A stretch of DNA of 49,802 nt from Hutsoniella sourekii ATCC 700629. GTDB lineage: Bacteria > Bacillota > Bacilli > Lactobacillales > Aerococcaceae. The stretch is from positions 1 through 49,802 of the forward strand of contig NZ_JADD01000019.1 in NCBI RefSeq assembly GCF_000518205.1, read 5' to 3'. Under the pieces are notes generated by a model. That model was given only the letters and a program-made list of their open reading frames with translations. It did no database searches and was not told the origin of the DNA. A program made the translations under genes and the position numbers. Positions 31,965-41,895 of the stretch are shown one piece after another; position 1 is the first letter of the stretch, and every line of letters begins with the position of its first letter.

Positions 31965-32579
31965 TCAATCTCGATACATATATTGGTCGAGAGCTTTTAA
32001 ATAATCAATGGCTGGAAGGCCTGGGCAAGGACATTCGAAGCCATGGTCACAAATATAGGAATAAGGGATGCTTTTTTGTTCCTCATTATGGATAAAATCA
32101 ATAATAGCATTAAGTGGTAATAAATAAACCCGCCGATGACTTCTAAAGGAAATCAAGAAGAAAGCAATCCCACCTTGTTCTTGACAAGCTAACATATGGG
32201 TTAATTGATGTTCCTTGATGTTGGACAGAGGGAAACTAGTCTTATTCTTAGTTTCCTTGGCTTCAAAGTCAATATACTTCCCTTGATAAACACCATTATA
32301 GTCAGTGGTTGAAGCGTGACGGTAGTAAGCTTCAGTGATTTTAGCAGCACTTCTCTTGGGATAGTCAACCTTAACCACTTGGATAGGGGTCGGTTTCTTA
32401 TGGATAACGGCAAGCTTTTGTTTGAGATAATATTCATTGCTATCGTTAAGACGCGCTTCAAAGCTGGCGCCCCGGCTACCATAATTCGTCTGACTCTTTT
32501 TGGAGCGACTGGTCCATGCCTGCTTGCCTAGTTGCTTATTTAATCGTGCTGGATTTTGACCGCTTGGATAATTAAGCAT
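31965..32579 (-). CDS. recU: Holliday junction resolvase RecU
   Basis: 204 residues. N-terminal basic segment NYPSGQNPARLNKQ-like start, YGSRGASFEARLNDSNEYYL, and the nuclease core GKYIDFEAKETKNKTSFPLSNIKEHQ (here YIDFEAKETKNKTSFPL) with the D..E-x-K catalytic set. It resolves recombination intermediates and aids chromosome segregation. GGAGG precedes the ATG by 6 bases. It forms an operon with pbp1A and is divergent from tig. Confidence 0.97.
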   Translation of the reverse strand: MLNYPSGQNPARLNKQLGKQAWTSRSKKSQTNYGSRGASFEARLNDSNEYYLKQKLAVIHKKPTPIQVVKVDYPKRSAAKITEAYYRHASTTDYNGVYQGKYIDFEAKETKNKTSFPLSNIKEHQLTHMLACQEQGGIAFFLISFRSHRRVYLLPLNAIIDFIHNEEQKSIPYSYICDHGFECPCPGLPAIDYLKALDQYMYRD

Positions 32580-32719
32580 GAAATCCCTCCTATTTTATTA
32601 TTATAACCGATACTTGTTAAAAGTGAATGAATAATTATTGAAATCAACGATTTCACTTATTTTAGCGTTCTTGCTACTTTCTCATAATATGAGAGGAGTC
32701 AAGTGGCAGTTTATAAGTG

Positions 32720-32748
32720 TTTACAATCAGAGTGAAAACCGTTATAAT
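32720..32748 (+). promoter_or_regulatory. tig promoter
   Basis: TTTACA (32720-32725), 17-bp spacer, TATAAT (32743-32748), about 41 bp before the ATG. Confidence 0.78.
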
Positions 32749-32789
32749 AACTAGGTATGTTATTAATACAATTGTTGGAGGTTAAGTAA

Positions 32790-34073
32790 ATGACAGTAAA
32801 TTATTCAGAAACATCAGCGAACCAAGGGACACTTACTTTTGAAATCCCAGCTGAAGACATTAAAAAAGGCTTAGATACAGCCTATAATCGTGTAAAAAAA
32901 TCTATTCAAGTACCCGGCTTCCGTAAAGGAAAAGTACCTCGCCAAATCTTTAATAATGTTTATGGTGAAGAAGCGCTCTACGAAGATGCTTTAAATGCTC
33001 TTTTACCAGATGCTTATCAAAAAGCTGTTGAAGAAGCAGGTATTGAAGTTGTCTCTCAACCAGCGATTGATGTGGAATCAATGGAAAAGGGTCAAAACTG
33101 GGTTATCAAGGCAGAAGTAACTACCAAGCCATCTGTTAAATTAGGAGACTATAAAGGCCTAACAGCGACTAAGGAAGCTGTTGAAGTGTCAGATGAAGAA
33201 GTTCAAGAGGTTCTTGAATCTCGTCGTAATAGTTTAGCTGAACTAGTTGTTAAAGACGAAGCGGCCCAAGAAGGCGATACTGTCGTTATCGACTATGAAG
33301 GATCAGTAGATGGAGTACCATTTGAAGGCGGTAAAGCTGATAACCATTCATTAGAACTAGGTTCTGGATCATTTATTCCAGGCTTTGAGGATCAATTAAT
33401 TGGTGCTGAACCAGGCGCTGAAGTTGACGTTAAGGTTACTTTCCCTGAAGAGTACCACGCTGAAGACTTAGCTGGAAAAGATGCTGTCTTTGCAGTTAAA
33501 GTCCACGAAGTTAAAGCAAAAGAACTTCCTGAATTGGATGATGAATTAGCCAAGGACTTAGATGACGAAGTGGAAAGCTTAGACGAGTTAACCAACAAGA
33601 TTCGTGTTCAATTAGAGGAGCAAAAAGAATCAGTGGCTAAGGATGCTTTCGAAGATGCAATCCTCCGTCAAGCAGTAGAAAATGCTGAAGTTGAAGGTGG
33701 CGTTCCTGAATCAATGGTTCATGAAGAAATTCACCGTCAAATGGACTACTTCTTAAATAATCTAAGCCGTCAAGGTATCAATCCAGAATTATACTATCAA
33801 ATTACGGGTACCTCAGAAGCAGACTTGCATGACCAATTTGCTGAGGAAGCTGAATTAAGAACTAAGACAAATTTAGTCTTGGAACAAATTGTTAAAGATG
33901 AAAATATTGAAGTTTCTGATAGTGAAAGAGAAGAAGAGATTCAAAATCTAGCCAACCAATACGGAATGGAAGTTAGTCAAGTCCAAGGATTTGTAACTAA
34001 TGATATGGTAGATTCTGATGTTAAGATGAAGAAAGCAATGAGCTTAATTATTGATAGCGCTCAAGCTGAGTAG
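32790..34073 (+). CDS. tig: Trigger factor (ribosome-bound peptidyl-prolyl isomerase/chaperone)
   Basis: 427 residues, standard length. N-terminal ribosome-binding domain with the signature VPGFRKGKVPRQIF (residues about 41-54), FKBP-type PPIase domain (GDTVVIDYEGSVDGVPFEGG, GSGSFIPGFEDQLIGAEPG), and a long helical C-terminal chaperone domain ending in an acidic tail. GGAGG 10 bases before the ATG. It is followed by a terminator and clpX, the usual tig-clpX order. Confidence 0.98.
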   Translation: MTVNYSETSANQGTLTFEIPAEDIKKGLDTAYNRVKKSIQVPGFRKGKVPRQIFNNVYGEEALYEDALNALLPDAYQKAVEEAGIEVVSQPAIDVESMEKGQNWVIKAEVTTKPSVKLGDYKGLTATKEAVEVSDEEVQEVLESRRNSLAELVVKDEAAQEGDTVVIDYEGSVDGVPFEGGKADNHSLELGSGSFIPGFEDQLIGAEPGAEVDVKVTFPEEYHAEDLAGKDAVFAVKVHEVKAKELPELDDELAKDLDDEVESLDELTNKIRVQLEEQKESVAKDAFEDAILRQAVENAEVEGGVPESMVHEEIHRQMDYFLNNLSRQGINPELYYQITGTSEADLHDQFAEEAELRTKTNLVLEQIVKDENIEVSDSEREEEIQNLANQYGMEVSQVQGFVTNDMVDSDVKMKKAMSLIIDSAQAE

Positions 34074-34098
34074 TAAACTACCAATATAGAATCAATAG

Positions 34099-34147
34099 AG
34101 GGAATGCAGAGTCACTATAGTTAAAAGGGGCTGTGCATTTCTTTTTT
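34099..34147 (+). terminator. Terminator after tig
   Basis: GGGAATGCAG (about 34100-34109) and CTGTGCATTTC (34131-34141) pair with a 2-base bulge, followed by T6. The loop of about 20 bases is large, so the stem is imperfect. Confidence 0.6.
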
Positions 34148-34184
34148 CACTATTAGATCATAATGTTAGGAGGACGGGCATAGT

Positions 34185-35423
34185 ATGGTGAAAAACCAAG
34201 AATATTACTGTTCCTTTTGCGGGAAATCTCAAGATGAGGTTAATAAGATTATTGCAGGACCAGATGTATTCATTTGTGATGAGTGTGTCGATTTATGCAA
34301 GGCCATCATTGATGAAGAGTTAAAGGTTACTCAAAATTTTGAGCCGATCAATATCTTGACTCCCAAAGAAATTGTTGCGGTATTAGATGATTATGTGATC
34401 GGTCAAGAAGAGGCTAAGAAGACTCTGTCAGTAGCGGTCTATAATCATTATCAAAGAATTATGCAAAACGAAAATCTAGATGAAGATGATGTTGAACTAC
34501 AAAAATCAAATATAGCCTTAATAGGTCCAACGGGGTCAGGTAAGACCTACCTAGCACAATCCCTGGCTCGAATTCTCAATGTACCCTTTGCGATCGCTGA
34601 TGCAACAACTTTAACTGAAGCAGGCTATGTGGGCGAGGATGTTGAAAATATTCTTGTTAAGCTTGTACAGGCTGCCGATTACGACGTTGAGCGGGCCGAA
34701 AGAGGGATCATCTATATTGATGAGATTGATAAAATCGCACGTAAAAGTGAAAATGTATCAATTACTCGCGATGTAAGTGGTGAAGGTGTCCAACAAGCCC
34801 TATTAAAGATACTAGAAGGCACTGAAGCTAATATCCCTCCAAAAGGGGGACGGAAGCATCCGGGTCAGGACTTTATTAAAGTCGATACGAGTCAAATCTT
34901 GTTTATTATTGGGGGAGCCTTTGCCGGTATTGAAAATATTGTCAAGCAACGTTTAGGTTCCACTGTGATTGGTTTTGGTCAAAATAATGACAAACAAGAT
35001 GATGAGAAGTCCTTGATGCAGCAAATCACACCTGAAGACCTCTTGAAATTCGGCTTGATTCCGGAATTTATCGGTCGTGTACCGGTTATTACAGCTCTAG
35101 AAACTTTAACTGAAGAAGATCTAGTTAGTATTCTAACAGAGCCCAAAAATGCCCTAGTTAAGCAATATGAAAAAATGCTTAGCTTGGAAGGTGTTGACTT
35201 GGAGTTTCAAGAAGAGGCCCTGGCCTTGATTGCTCACAAGGCGATTGAAAGAGAAACAGGTGCCCGTGGCCTTCGTTCCATCATTGAACAAGTAATGGTG
35301 GATGTGATGTTTGTTGTTCCTGGCAACCAACAGGTGGCTAAAGTAGTTATCACACCCGAAAGTGTCGAAGGAGATTCAGCTCCTGAATATTATGACCAAG
35401 ACGGTCAAGCCATGACTTTGTAA
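34185..35423 (+). CDS. clpX: ATP-dependent Clp protease ATP-binding subunit ClpX
   Basis: 412 residues. N-terminal zinc-binding domain with [11 protein letters not shown] and [11 protein letters not shown]+ module with GPTGSGKT (Walker A, near residue 110), the pore loop GYVGEDVE, Walker [11 protein letters not shown], and sensor-2 ETGARGLR. It unfolds substrates for ClpP. GGAGG 12 bases before the ATG. It forms an operon with ysxC, dnaG and rpoD by close spacing. Confidence 0.99.
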   Translation: MVKNQEYYCSFCGKSQDEVNKIIAGPDVFICDECVDLCKAIIDEELKVTQNFEPINILTPKEIVAVLDDYVIGQEEAKKTLSVAVYNHYQRIMQNENLDEDDVELQKSNIALIGPTGSGKTYLAQSLARILNVPFAIADATTLTEAGYVGEDVENILVKLVQAADYDVERAERGIIYIDEIDKIARKSENVSITRDVSGEGVQQALLKILEGTEANIPPKGGRKHPGQDFIKVDTSQILFIIGGAFAGIENIVKQRLGSTVIGFGQNNDKQDDEKSLMQQITPEDLLKFGLIPEFIGRVPVITALETLTEEDLVSILTEPKNALVKQYEKMLSLEGVDLEFQEEALALIAHKAIERETGARGLRSIIEQVMVDVMFVVPGNQQVAKVVITPESVEGDSAPEYYDQDGQAMTL

Positions 35424-35434
35424 GGGGTGATCTA

Positions 35435-36016
35435 ATGCATGTACACAGTGCTGAACTTGAGATAAGTGCCGTTTATCCAGACCAGTACCCGATGGATTCC
35501 TTGCCGGAGATTGCCCTAGCCGGCCGATCCAATGTCGGGAAGTCATCCTTTATAAACAAAATGATTCAAAGAAATGGACTCGCTCGGACATCCGGTCAGC
35601 CTGGTAAGACTCAGACCTTGAATTTTTACCGGATTAATGACACCTTTCGATTCGTTGATGTGCCTGGTTACGGCTATGCCAGAGTGGCCAAGACGGCTCG
35701 CGCCAAATGGTCCCAAATGATTAATCAATATCTTGACCAGCGAGAAAATCTAGAATTACTATTATTATTAATGGACGGTCGACATGAGCCAACTGAGTTA
35801 GACAAGCAGATGTATCAATTTGCCGAAGATTCCGGTATTCCATTTGCGATAGTCATTACTAAGATGGATAAGATAAAGCCTTCAGCCTGGAACAAACAGT
35901 TTTCTATCTATAAGAAGGCATTGAATCTTCCAACGGTGGATACGGTTTTTCCATTTTCAAGCCAGACTGGATACGGCCAGGAAGATCTATGGGATTTAAT
36001 TGAAGATTTTATCTAG
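35435..36016 (+). CDS. ysxC: Ribosome biogenesis GTPase YsxC/EngB
   Basis: 193 residues. G1 GRSNVGKSSFIN, G2 TSGQPGKTQTLNFY, G3 DVPGYGYA, G4 TKMDK, G5 SSQTGYG: the complete TRAFAC EngB set. It is needed for late 50S assembly. It starts 11 bp after clpX, the conserved clpX-ysxC pair. Confidence 0.97.
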   Translation: MHVHSAELEISAVYPDQYPMDSLPEIALAGRSNVGKSSFINKMIQRNGLARTSGQPGKTQTLNFYRINDTFRFVDVPGYGYARVAKTARAKWSQMINQYLDQRENLELLLLLMDGRHEPTELDKQMYQFAEDSGIPFAIVITKMDKIKPSAWNKQFSIYKKALNLPTVDTVFPFSSQTGYGQEDLWDLIEDFI

Positions 36017-36035
36017 ATTAAAGGAGTGGCAGTAG

Positions 36036-37886
36036 ATGGCCTTTATTCCTCAAGAAGTCATTAATCAAGTTCGAGAGCAAGCTGAGATAGTTGATGTGAT
36101 TGGACAATATGTACAATTAACTCGCCGGGGAAGTAACTATATGGCTTCTTGCCCTTTTCATGAAGATAATAACCCCTCCTTCTCCGTTTCTCAACCCAAG
36201 CAAATTTATAAGTGTTTTTCTTGTGGTCGAGGGGGTAATGTCTTTGGTTTTATACAAGAAATTGAAGGGATCGACTTTCCTCAAGCCGTAGCGAAAGTAG
36301 CTGAAATTGCTAATGTTCCCTTGGATCCGACTTACCTATCCAGTTCGTCAACTCAACAAAGAAAACATCAAGATTTGTATGATATTCACAAGAAGACCGC
36401 AGAATTCTACCACTATTATCTAATGAATTCTAAAAACGGTCAGCCGGGTTTAGACTATTTAGCAAGGAGAGATCTTGAACGAGATAGTCTAGAAGCTTTT
36501 GAATTGGGCTATGCACCCCAAAACTCGGAAGTTTTAGCGGAGTATTTGACTCAGCAAGGTTTCAGTCAAGATCAATTATTGACTAGTGGTATCTTTTATC
36601 TAAATGATAGAGGGCAAATGATTGATCGTTTTAGAGGTCGAATTATTTTTCCGCTTAAGGATCGAAAAGGGCAAATTGTAGCCTTTTCGGGTCGAGATAT
36701 CGACGGTCAGAGTCAGGCTAAGTATACCAATAGTCCACAAACAGAAATATTTAATAAGAGTTATTTAATCTATAATCTATATCAAGCCAGACCAGCCATT
36801 AGGCAAGCTGATCAAGTAATTATTTGTGAAGGTTACATGGATGTGATTGCCTTACATCAGGCTGGATTTCCTCAAGTGGTTGCTACTATGGGGACGAGTT
36901 TAACTCAATCTCACCTAGACCAGCTCAGCAAGTTGAGCTCCCATCTTTATTTAATTTTTGATGGGGATGAAGCTGGTATTAAGGCGACCAAGCGAGCTTT
37001 TGAGATGGCAAACGCAATTAGTCACCTACAAATTAAGTCGGTGACCATTCCAAACGGCCAGGATCCAGATGAATTTATAAAAAGACGGGGCAAACTAGCT
37101 TTTCAATCCCTACTCGATCAAGCGGATACTTCCTACGAGTTCTTTCAACGGGAGTTAAGTCGGGACTATAACTTAGAGCGAGAAACTGATATTGCCCAGT
37201 ATATCGAAGCGCTGATACCTTATATTCAACAAATACCTTCTAAGATTGAACAGGATCTCAGATTACAAGATCTAGCCCAAGAATTTAATTTAAATATCAA
37301 TCATCTGGAAGAATTATTGATGAGATATGAGCCTCAAGAGACTAGATCAAGTTCCACTAGCCCTGTAGATAGGGAAGAGCAATCAGTTGCCTATGGAGAA
37401 ATGGATTTCAGCTCGCTTCCAGTCACTAAAGAAATCCAAGTCCAATCAAAAGCAGCCTTTCAAAGTGAAAAAGAAATTTTGTCGCTGCTGATTTTTTATG
37501 AGGAAGCTTGGAATTATGTGGAAACTTTAAATGAACCACTCTTACTCTTTCATGAAGTGGCTCAGCGGACTTATTATGCCCTTCAAGAATACTATTATGA
37601 TGAAGGATCACCATTGCCCTTAACTGGAATTGTTGATAAAATAGAAGATACGAGTATCAATAATTTTTTGACTTCACTGATTTGGGACTATGAATTGATG
37701 GGTTATCAAGATCAAATTATTGATGATTGTTTAAAAGTGATTCAAACGGCATTTATCCAGGCAGAAATTGATGATCTCAGAGATAAATTAAAGCTTGCTC
37801 AAATTAATTATGATACCAATCAAAGCCGTAAAATTATGCAGGAAATTATGCATCTTACAAGAAAAATCAAGCATAGGGGAGGCTAA
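36036..37886 (+). CDS. dnaG: DNA primase
   Basis: 616 residues. CHC2 zinc finger at the N-terminus (CPFHEDNNPSFSV...CFSCGRGGN), the primase core motif YLARRDLERDSLEAFELGYAP (cited as LERDSLEAFELGYAP), Toprim domain with ICEGYMDVIALHQAG and IFDGDEAGIKA, and a helical C-terminal helicase-binding domain. It synthesises RNA primers and interacts with DnaC/DnaB-type helicase. AAAGGAG precedes the ATG. 3 bp separate it from rpoD. Confidence 0.98.
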   Translation: MAFIPQEVINQVREQAEIVDVIGQYVQLTRRGSNYMASCPFHEDNNPSFSVSQPKQIYKCFSCGRGGNVFGFIQEIEGIDFPQAVAKVAEIANVPLDPTYLSSSSTQQRKHQDLYDIHKKTAEFYHYYLMNSKNGQPGLDYLARRDLERDSLEAFELGYAPQNSEVLAEYLTQQGFSQDQLLTSGIFYLNDRGQMIDRFRGRIIFPLKDRKGQIVAFSGRDIDGQSQAKYTNSPQTEIFNKSYLIYNLYQARPAIRQADQVIICEGYMDVIALHQAGFPQVVATMGTSLTQSHLDQLSKLSSHLYLIFDGDEAGIKATKRAFEMANAISHLQIKSVTIPNGQDPDEFIKRRGKLAFQSLLDQADTSYEFFQRELSRDYNLERETDIAQYIEALIPYIQQIPSKIEQDLRLQDLAQEFNLNINHLEELLMRYEPQETRSSSTSPVDREEQSVAYGEMDFSSLPVTKEIQVQSKAAFQSEKEILSLLIFYEEAWNYVETLNEPLLLFHEVAQRTYYALQEYYYDEGSPLPLTGIVDKIEDTSINNFLTSLIWDYELMGYQDQIIDDCLKVIQTAFIQAEIDDLRDKLKLAQINYDTNQSRKIMQEIMHLTRKIKHRGG

Positions 37887-37889
37887 CAG

Positions 37890-39008
37890 ATGTCTAATAA
37901 AGAAGAAAAAAAGGAATTAAGCCTAACACTTGCACAAGCTACTGATCAATTAATTGCCGAAAAGCAGTCAGTGGGTCAAATTCATTACAATGAATTAACG
38001 AAGGCCATTGCCAGTCCATATGAGCTGGATGCGGATGGTATGGATAAGTTAATTCAGCAAGTAGAAGATAAAGGGATTGCTGTTGTCGGGGATGACGGTG
38101 GCCCAACCAAGCAACAAATGGTTAGAGCTGAAGATGCTCCTCAACAAACAACCGCTTCAAAAGCAGCTCAATCTAAAATTAAAGTCAACGATCCGGTTAG
38201 AATGTACTTAAAAGAAATCGGACGGGTTGACCTCTTAACTGCTGAGGAAGAAGTAGAAATCGCCAAAAGGATTGAAGCAGGGGATGAGATTGCTAAACAA
38301 GAGTTAGCTGAAGCTAACTTGCGGTTAGTTGTTTCAATTGCTAAGCGTTATGTTGGACGCGGAATGAGCTTCTTAGACTTGATCCAAGAAGGAAATATGG
38401 GCTTGATGAAGGCAGTTGAAAAATTCGACTACACTAAAGGTTTCAAATTCTCTACGTATGCTACATGGTGGATTCGTCAAGCTATTACTCGGGCCATTGC
38501 AGACCAAGCGAGAACCATTCGAATTCCCGTTCACATGGTTGAAACGATCAACAAGCTAGTTAGAGTTCAGCGGACGCTTCTTCAAGACTTGGGCCGGGAA
38601 CCGACTCCAGAAGAGATAGGGGCAGAAATGGACCTTCCAACAGAAAAAGTTCGTGAAATTCTTAAAATTGCCCAAGAACCGGTCTCACTTGAAACACCTA
38701 TCGGAGAAGAAGATGATTCTCATTTAGGTGACTTTATCGAAGATGAGGGAGCTTTGAGCCCAGAAGCCTTTACTTCTTCCTCATTGCTTAGAGAGCAATT
38801 AGAGGACGTCTTGGATACTTTAACAGACCGGGAAGAAAATGTACTACGGTTAAGATTTGGCCTTGATGATGGTAATATACGTACTTTGGAACAAGTAGGT
38901 AAAGTGTTTGGTGTTACTCGCGAAAGAATCCGTCAAATCGAAGCAAAAGCCTTGCGAAAATTAAGACACCCAAGTCGTTCCAAACAGTTAAAGGATTTTC
39001 TAGAATAA
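37890..39008 (+). CDS. rpoD: Primary sigma factor RpoD (SigA)
   Basis: 372 residues. Region 1.1 at the N-terminus, 1.2 beginning [18 protein letters not shown], region 2 with [31 protein letters not shown] (cited as [18 protein letters not shown]) and [20 protein letters not shown], region 3 [13 protein letters not shown], region 4 with [18 protein letters not shown]. All parts of a housekeeping sigma factor are present. It ends the clpX/dnaG group with a strong terminator. Confidence 0.99.
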   Translation: MSNKEEKKELSLTLAQATDQLIAEKQSVGQIHYNELTKAIASPYELDADGMDKLIQQVEDKGIAVVGDDGGPTKQQMVRAEDAPQQTTASKAAQSKIKVNDPVRMYLKEIGRVDLLTAEEEVEIAKRIEAGDEIAKQELAEANLRLVVSIAKRYVGRGMSFLDLIQEGNMGLMKAVEKFDYTKGFKFSTYATWWIRQAITRAIADQARTIRIPVHMVETINKLVRVQRTLLQDLGREPTPEEIGAEMDLPTEKVREILKIAQEPVSLETPIGEEDDSHLGDFIEDEGALSPEAFTSSSLLREQLEDVLDTLTDREENVLRLRFGLDDGNIRTLEQVGKVFGVTRERIRQIEAKALRKLRHPSRSKQLKDFLE

Positions 39009-39018
39009 TTTTAGCTAG

Positions 39019-39051
39019 GGTATTAGGGACGCTGTCTCTAATACCTTTTTT
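39019..39051 (+). terminator. rpoD terminator
   Basis: GGTATTAG-GGAC and GTCT-CTAATACC pair around a GCT loop, followed by T6. Confidence 0.92.
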
Positions 39052-39080
39052 ATTTGATTGTAAGAGGAGTATAAACGTAG

Positions 39081-39803
39081 ATGGACAGTAATAAATTATC
39101 TAAACGACTGCAACAAGTTGCAGATTTTGTCGTGGAATTCAGTGAAAAACCTAGCCGCTTAGCAGATATAGGAACTGACCACGCCTATTTACCGGTTAAT
39201 TTAATGAAGGCGGGTAAGATCGACTTTGCTGTAGCAGGGGATGTAGTTGAAGGCCCCTATCAATCAGCTTGTCGAGAGGTTGCCAATAATGGACTCACAG
39301 ACAAAATTGACGTTCGCCTGGCAAGTGGTTTGCAGGCAGTTGAACCTGATGATCTGATTAATGTCGTCACTATTTGTGGAATGGGTGGAAGATTAATCCA
39401 GGAGATTTTGGAGGAGGGTGTGGATCACCTTACTAGCAATCATCTGTTGGTCCTACAACCTAATATGGCTGAATATCAGTTGAGAGACTGGTTGGATCAG
39501 CAAGGCTATACCATTGTGGATGAAGCTATAATCCAAGAAAGTCGGCACTTCTATGAGATTATCGTTGCCTCCTCCCGCAAGCTGGACCACCAGAAACCTC
39601 TTTCTGAAGAGGAGAAATTCTTTGGTCCCTTTTTATTAAAACAGAAGACTAGTCGCGTCTTCCAAGCTAAGTGGCACAAGGAAGCTAATAAAATTAAGAA
39701 AATTATTCATTCAATTCAAGAATCTAGCAAGCAACATTCACGAGCACTTAGAACTCAAGAACTGGAATTAGAACGGATACAGGAGGTACTTATTGATGAT
39801 TAA
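39081..39803 (+). CDS. trmK: tRNA (adenine(22)-N1)-methyltransferase TrmK
   Basis: 240 residues. Class I SAM fold: LADIGTDHAYLPVNLMKAG (motif I), VAGDVVEGPYQSA, VVTICGMGGRLIQEIL (catalytic region with the GMGG motif), LLVLQPNMAEYQLRDWL, then a C-terminal coiled-coil. It methylates A22 in the D-arm of tRNA. It follows rpoD and overlaps the next gene by 8 bases, the conserved rpoD-trmK-yqfO order. Confidence 0.96.
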   Translation: MDSNKLSKRLQQVADFVVEFSEKPSRLADIGTDHAYLPVNLMKAGKIDFAVAGDVVEGPYQSACREVANNGLTDKIDVRLASGLQAVEPDDLINVVTICGMGGRLIQEILEEGVDHLTSNHLLVLQPNMAEYQLRDWLDQQGYTIVDEAIIQESRHFYEIIVASSRKLDHQKPLSEEEKFFGPFLLKQKTSRVFQAKWHKEANKIKKIIHSIQESSKQHSRALRTQELELERIQEVLIDD

Positions 39804-40596
39804 ATTACAGAAGCTGATCGATTTTCTAGAGGATTCCTTTCCGCCTTACTTGGCAGAAGATTGGGACCCAATCGGTCTGCACTTTGGCAGTCGGGGTCAC
39901 CAGGTAGAAAAAATAATGGTCGCCTTGGATGTTAGACCGAGTGTAGTCCAAGAGGCTATTCGACAGGGGGTAGACACTCTAATTGTTCACCACCCGCCCT
40001 TATTTAAACCGATTCAACGATTTGACCTTGACCAAGGCTTTAATCGTATGTATCAAGCCATAATCAAACATGACCTGAATATTTATGCCATGCATACTAA
40101 TTGTGATATTGCGACAGGTGGCATGAATGATTGGCTAGCTCAAGCCTTAGACCTAGAATCCATCGAGTCATTAGGAGGTTTAACGGTAGAGGGGGAACCC
40201 AAACTAGGCAGAATAGGATTACTCCCTCAGCCTCTTTCAAGGTCAGCGGTTATTCAGCATATTAAATCCAAGCTCCAATTAGATCAAGTGACAGTCATTG
40301 AACAATCTGCCAAAGAAAGTTATCAAAGCATTGCTATAATTGGTGGTTCTGGTATGAGCCTTTTAGACCAAGTTGTAGCTAGTTCTGCCGATATCTTTAT
40401 TACGGGCGACATTACCTTCCATGACGGCCAAGATGCCTATGAAGAAGATTTGATGACCATTGATGCCGGACATTATATTGAACATATTTTTATTGACCAA
40501 ATGGTCGATAAATTAGAAGAATTTCTTAAAGAAAATGCCAACACTGTCCAAGTTTTAGCCAGTCAAAGTTCTACTAATCCATTTACTGTCGAATAG
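39796..40596 (+). CDS. Nif3-like dinuclear metal centre protein (YqfO/GTP cyclohydrolase 1 type 2 family)
   Basis: 266 residues from the ATG at 39796, with AGGAGG 9 bases upstream inside trmK. Family motifs: AEDWDPIGLHFGSR, VHHPPLFKPI (metal-binding His pair), YAMHTNCDIATGGMNDWLA, and GGSGMSLLDQV, ITGDITFHDGQDA, IDAGHYIEH near the C-terminus. The proteins form hexamers with two metals per subunit; a GTP cyclohydrolase-like activity has been reported for one member, but the physiological role is open. The central PII-like insertion of YqfO is absent, judging by the short length. Confidence 0.94.
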   Translation: MIKLQKLIDFLEDSFPPYLAEDWDPIGLHFGSRGHQVEKIMVALDVRPSVVQEAIRQGVDTLIVHHPPLFKPIQRFDLDQGFNRMYQAIIKHDLNIYAMHTNCDIATGGMNDWLAQALDLESIESLGGLTVEGEPKLGRIGLLPQPLSRSAVIQHIKSKLQLDQVTVIEQSAKESYQSIAIIGGSGMSLLDQVVASSADIFITGDITFHDGQDAYEEDLMTIDAGHYIEHIFIDQMVDKLEEFLKENANTVQVLASQSSTNPFTVE

Positions 40597-40623
40597 ATTG
40601 AATTATTTAGAAAGGAATCATTT

Positions 40624-41868
40624 ATGACCAAGAAAATGTTTAACCAGTTACAAGATCGTTTCATTGAATACGCCAAGATTAATACTCGTTCCGATGCCAG
40701 TAGTCAGTCTATTCCATCGACCGAGCGACAACTAGATCTTTCACGCCTCTTAGTGGAAGAACTTGAAAAAATTGGAATGGAAGAAGTAGCCTTAAATACT
40801 GATAATGGCTTTGTAACGGCGACACTGCCTGCCAATACCCCGGATGATCAGTCGGTTGCCACTATTGGATTTATCGCTCACGTTGATACAGCTGACTTTA
40901 ATTCTGAAAATGTGAACCCTCAAATTATTAATAACTATGCTGGCCAAGATATTGATCTCGATGGGGAAGGGGCTTATGTGATGAAGGTCTCTGACTTTCC
41001 TCAGTTGGCTGACTACCAAGGTCAAACCTTGATTACAACTGACGGGACTACTCTATTAGGTGCTGATGACAAGGCTGGTATTGCTGAAATCGTGACCGCT
41101 ATGGATTACCTAATCCAACATCCTGAAATTCAGCACGGAAAAATCCGGGTCGCCTTTGGTCCAGATGAAGAAATTGGACGTGGAGCTGATCATTTTGACG
41201 TGGAAGGCTTTGCTTGTGATTTTGCATATACAATGGACGGTGGGCCAGTAGGTGAATTGCAATACGAAAGCTTTAACGCTTGTGAAGCAAAAATTGAAAT
41301 TCAAGGGGTTAGCGTCCATCCTGGAACGGCCAAGGGACAGATGGTTAATGCGATAAGTCTAGCTAATCAAATCCTATCTAGTTTACCTTCTGAACAAGTA
41401 CCTGAATTAACAGATGGAAGGGATGGTTTCTATCATGTTTATGAAATTAAGGGAACAGTTGAAGAAGCTGAATTAATCTTAATTATTCGTGACTTTGACC
41501 GACAAACCTTCCAAGAAATGAAAGAAAAATTAGTCGCTATCTGCCAAGAAATTAACGAAAAATATCTTTACGATCCAGTTGAAATTTCGCTATTAGATCA
41601 ATACTACAATATGGCGGAAATTATCGAGCAAGATATGACCCCAATAGAACTAGCCAAAGCAGCTATGGAATCCTTAGATATTGAACCTGTGATTGCGGGT
41701 ATTCGGGGTGGAACAGATGGTTCTAAACTCAGCTTTATGGGACTTCCAACGCCTAATATATTTGCTGGCGGAGAGAACATGCATGGCCGTTATGAGTTTG
41801 TTGCAGTTGAATCAATGGTTAAAGCTTGTCAAGTGATAGTCAAGATTGCTGAATTGAATGCAAAATAA
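40624..41868 (+). CDS. pepT: Peptidase T (tripeptide aminopeptidase)
   Basis: 414 residues, M20B family. GFIAHVDTADF (metal-binding His/Asp), TTDGTTLLGADDKAGIAEIV (bridging Asp), AFGPDEEIGRGADHFD (catalytic Glu), YTMDGGPVGELQYESFNA, and IRGGTDGSKLSFMGLPTPN with the closing GGENMHGRYEFV. It removes N-terminal residues from tripeptides in the cytosol. It is a free-standing gene 27 bp after the Nif3-like gene, AAAGGA before the ATG. Confidence 0.98.
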   Translation: MTKKMFNQLQDRFIEYAKINTRSDASSQSIPSTERQLDLSRLLVEELEKIGMEEVALNTDNGFVTATLPANTPDDQSVATIGFIAHVDTADFNSENVNPQIINNYAGQDIDLDGEGAYVMKVSDFPQLADYQGQTLITTDGTTLLGADDKAGIAEIVTAMDYLIQHPEIQHGKIRVAFGPDEEIGRGADHFDVEGFACDFAYTMDGGPVGELQYESFNACEAKIEIQGVSVHPGTAKGQMVNAISLANQILSSLPSEQVPELTDGRDGFYHVYEIKGTVEEAELILIIRDFDRQTFQEMKEKLVAICQEINEKYLYDPVEISLLDQYYNMAEIIEQDMTPIELAKAAMESLDIEPVIAGIRGGTDGSKLSFMGLPTPNIFAGGENMHGRYEFVAVESMVKACQVIVKIAELNAK

Positions 41869-41895
41869 ATAGCTAGTGCTTAGAGGAGGGAGTTT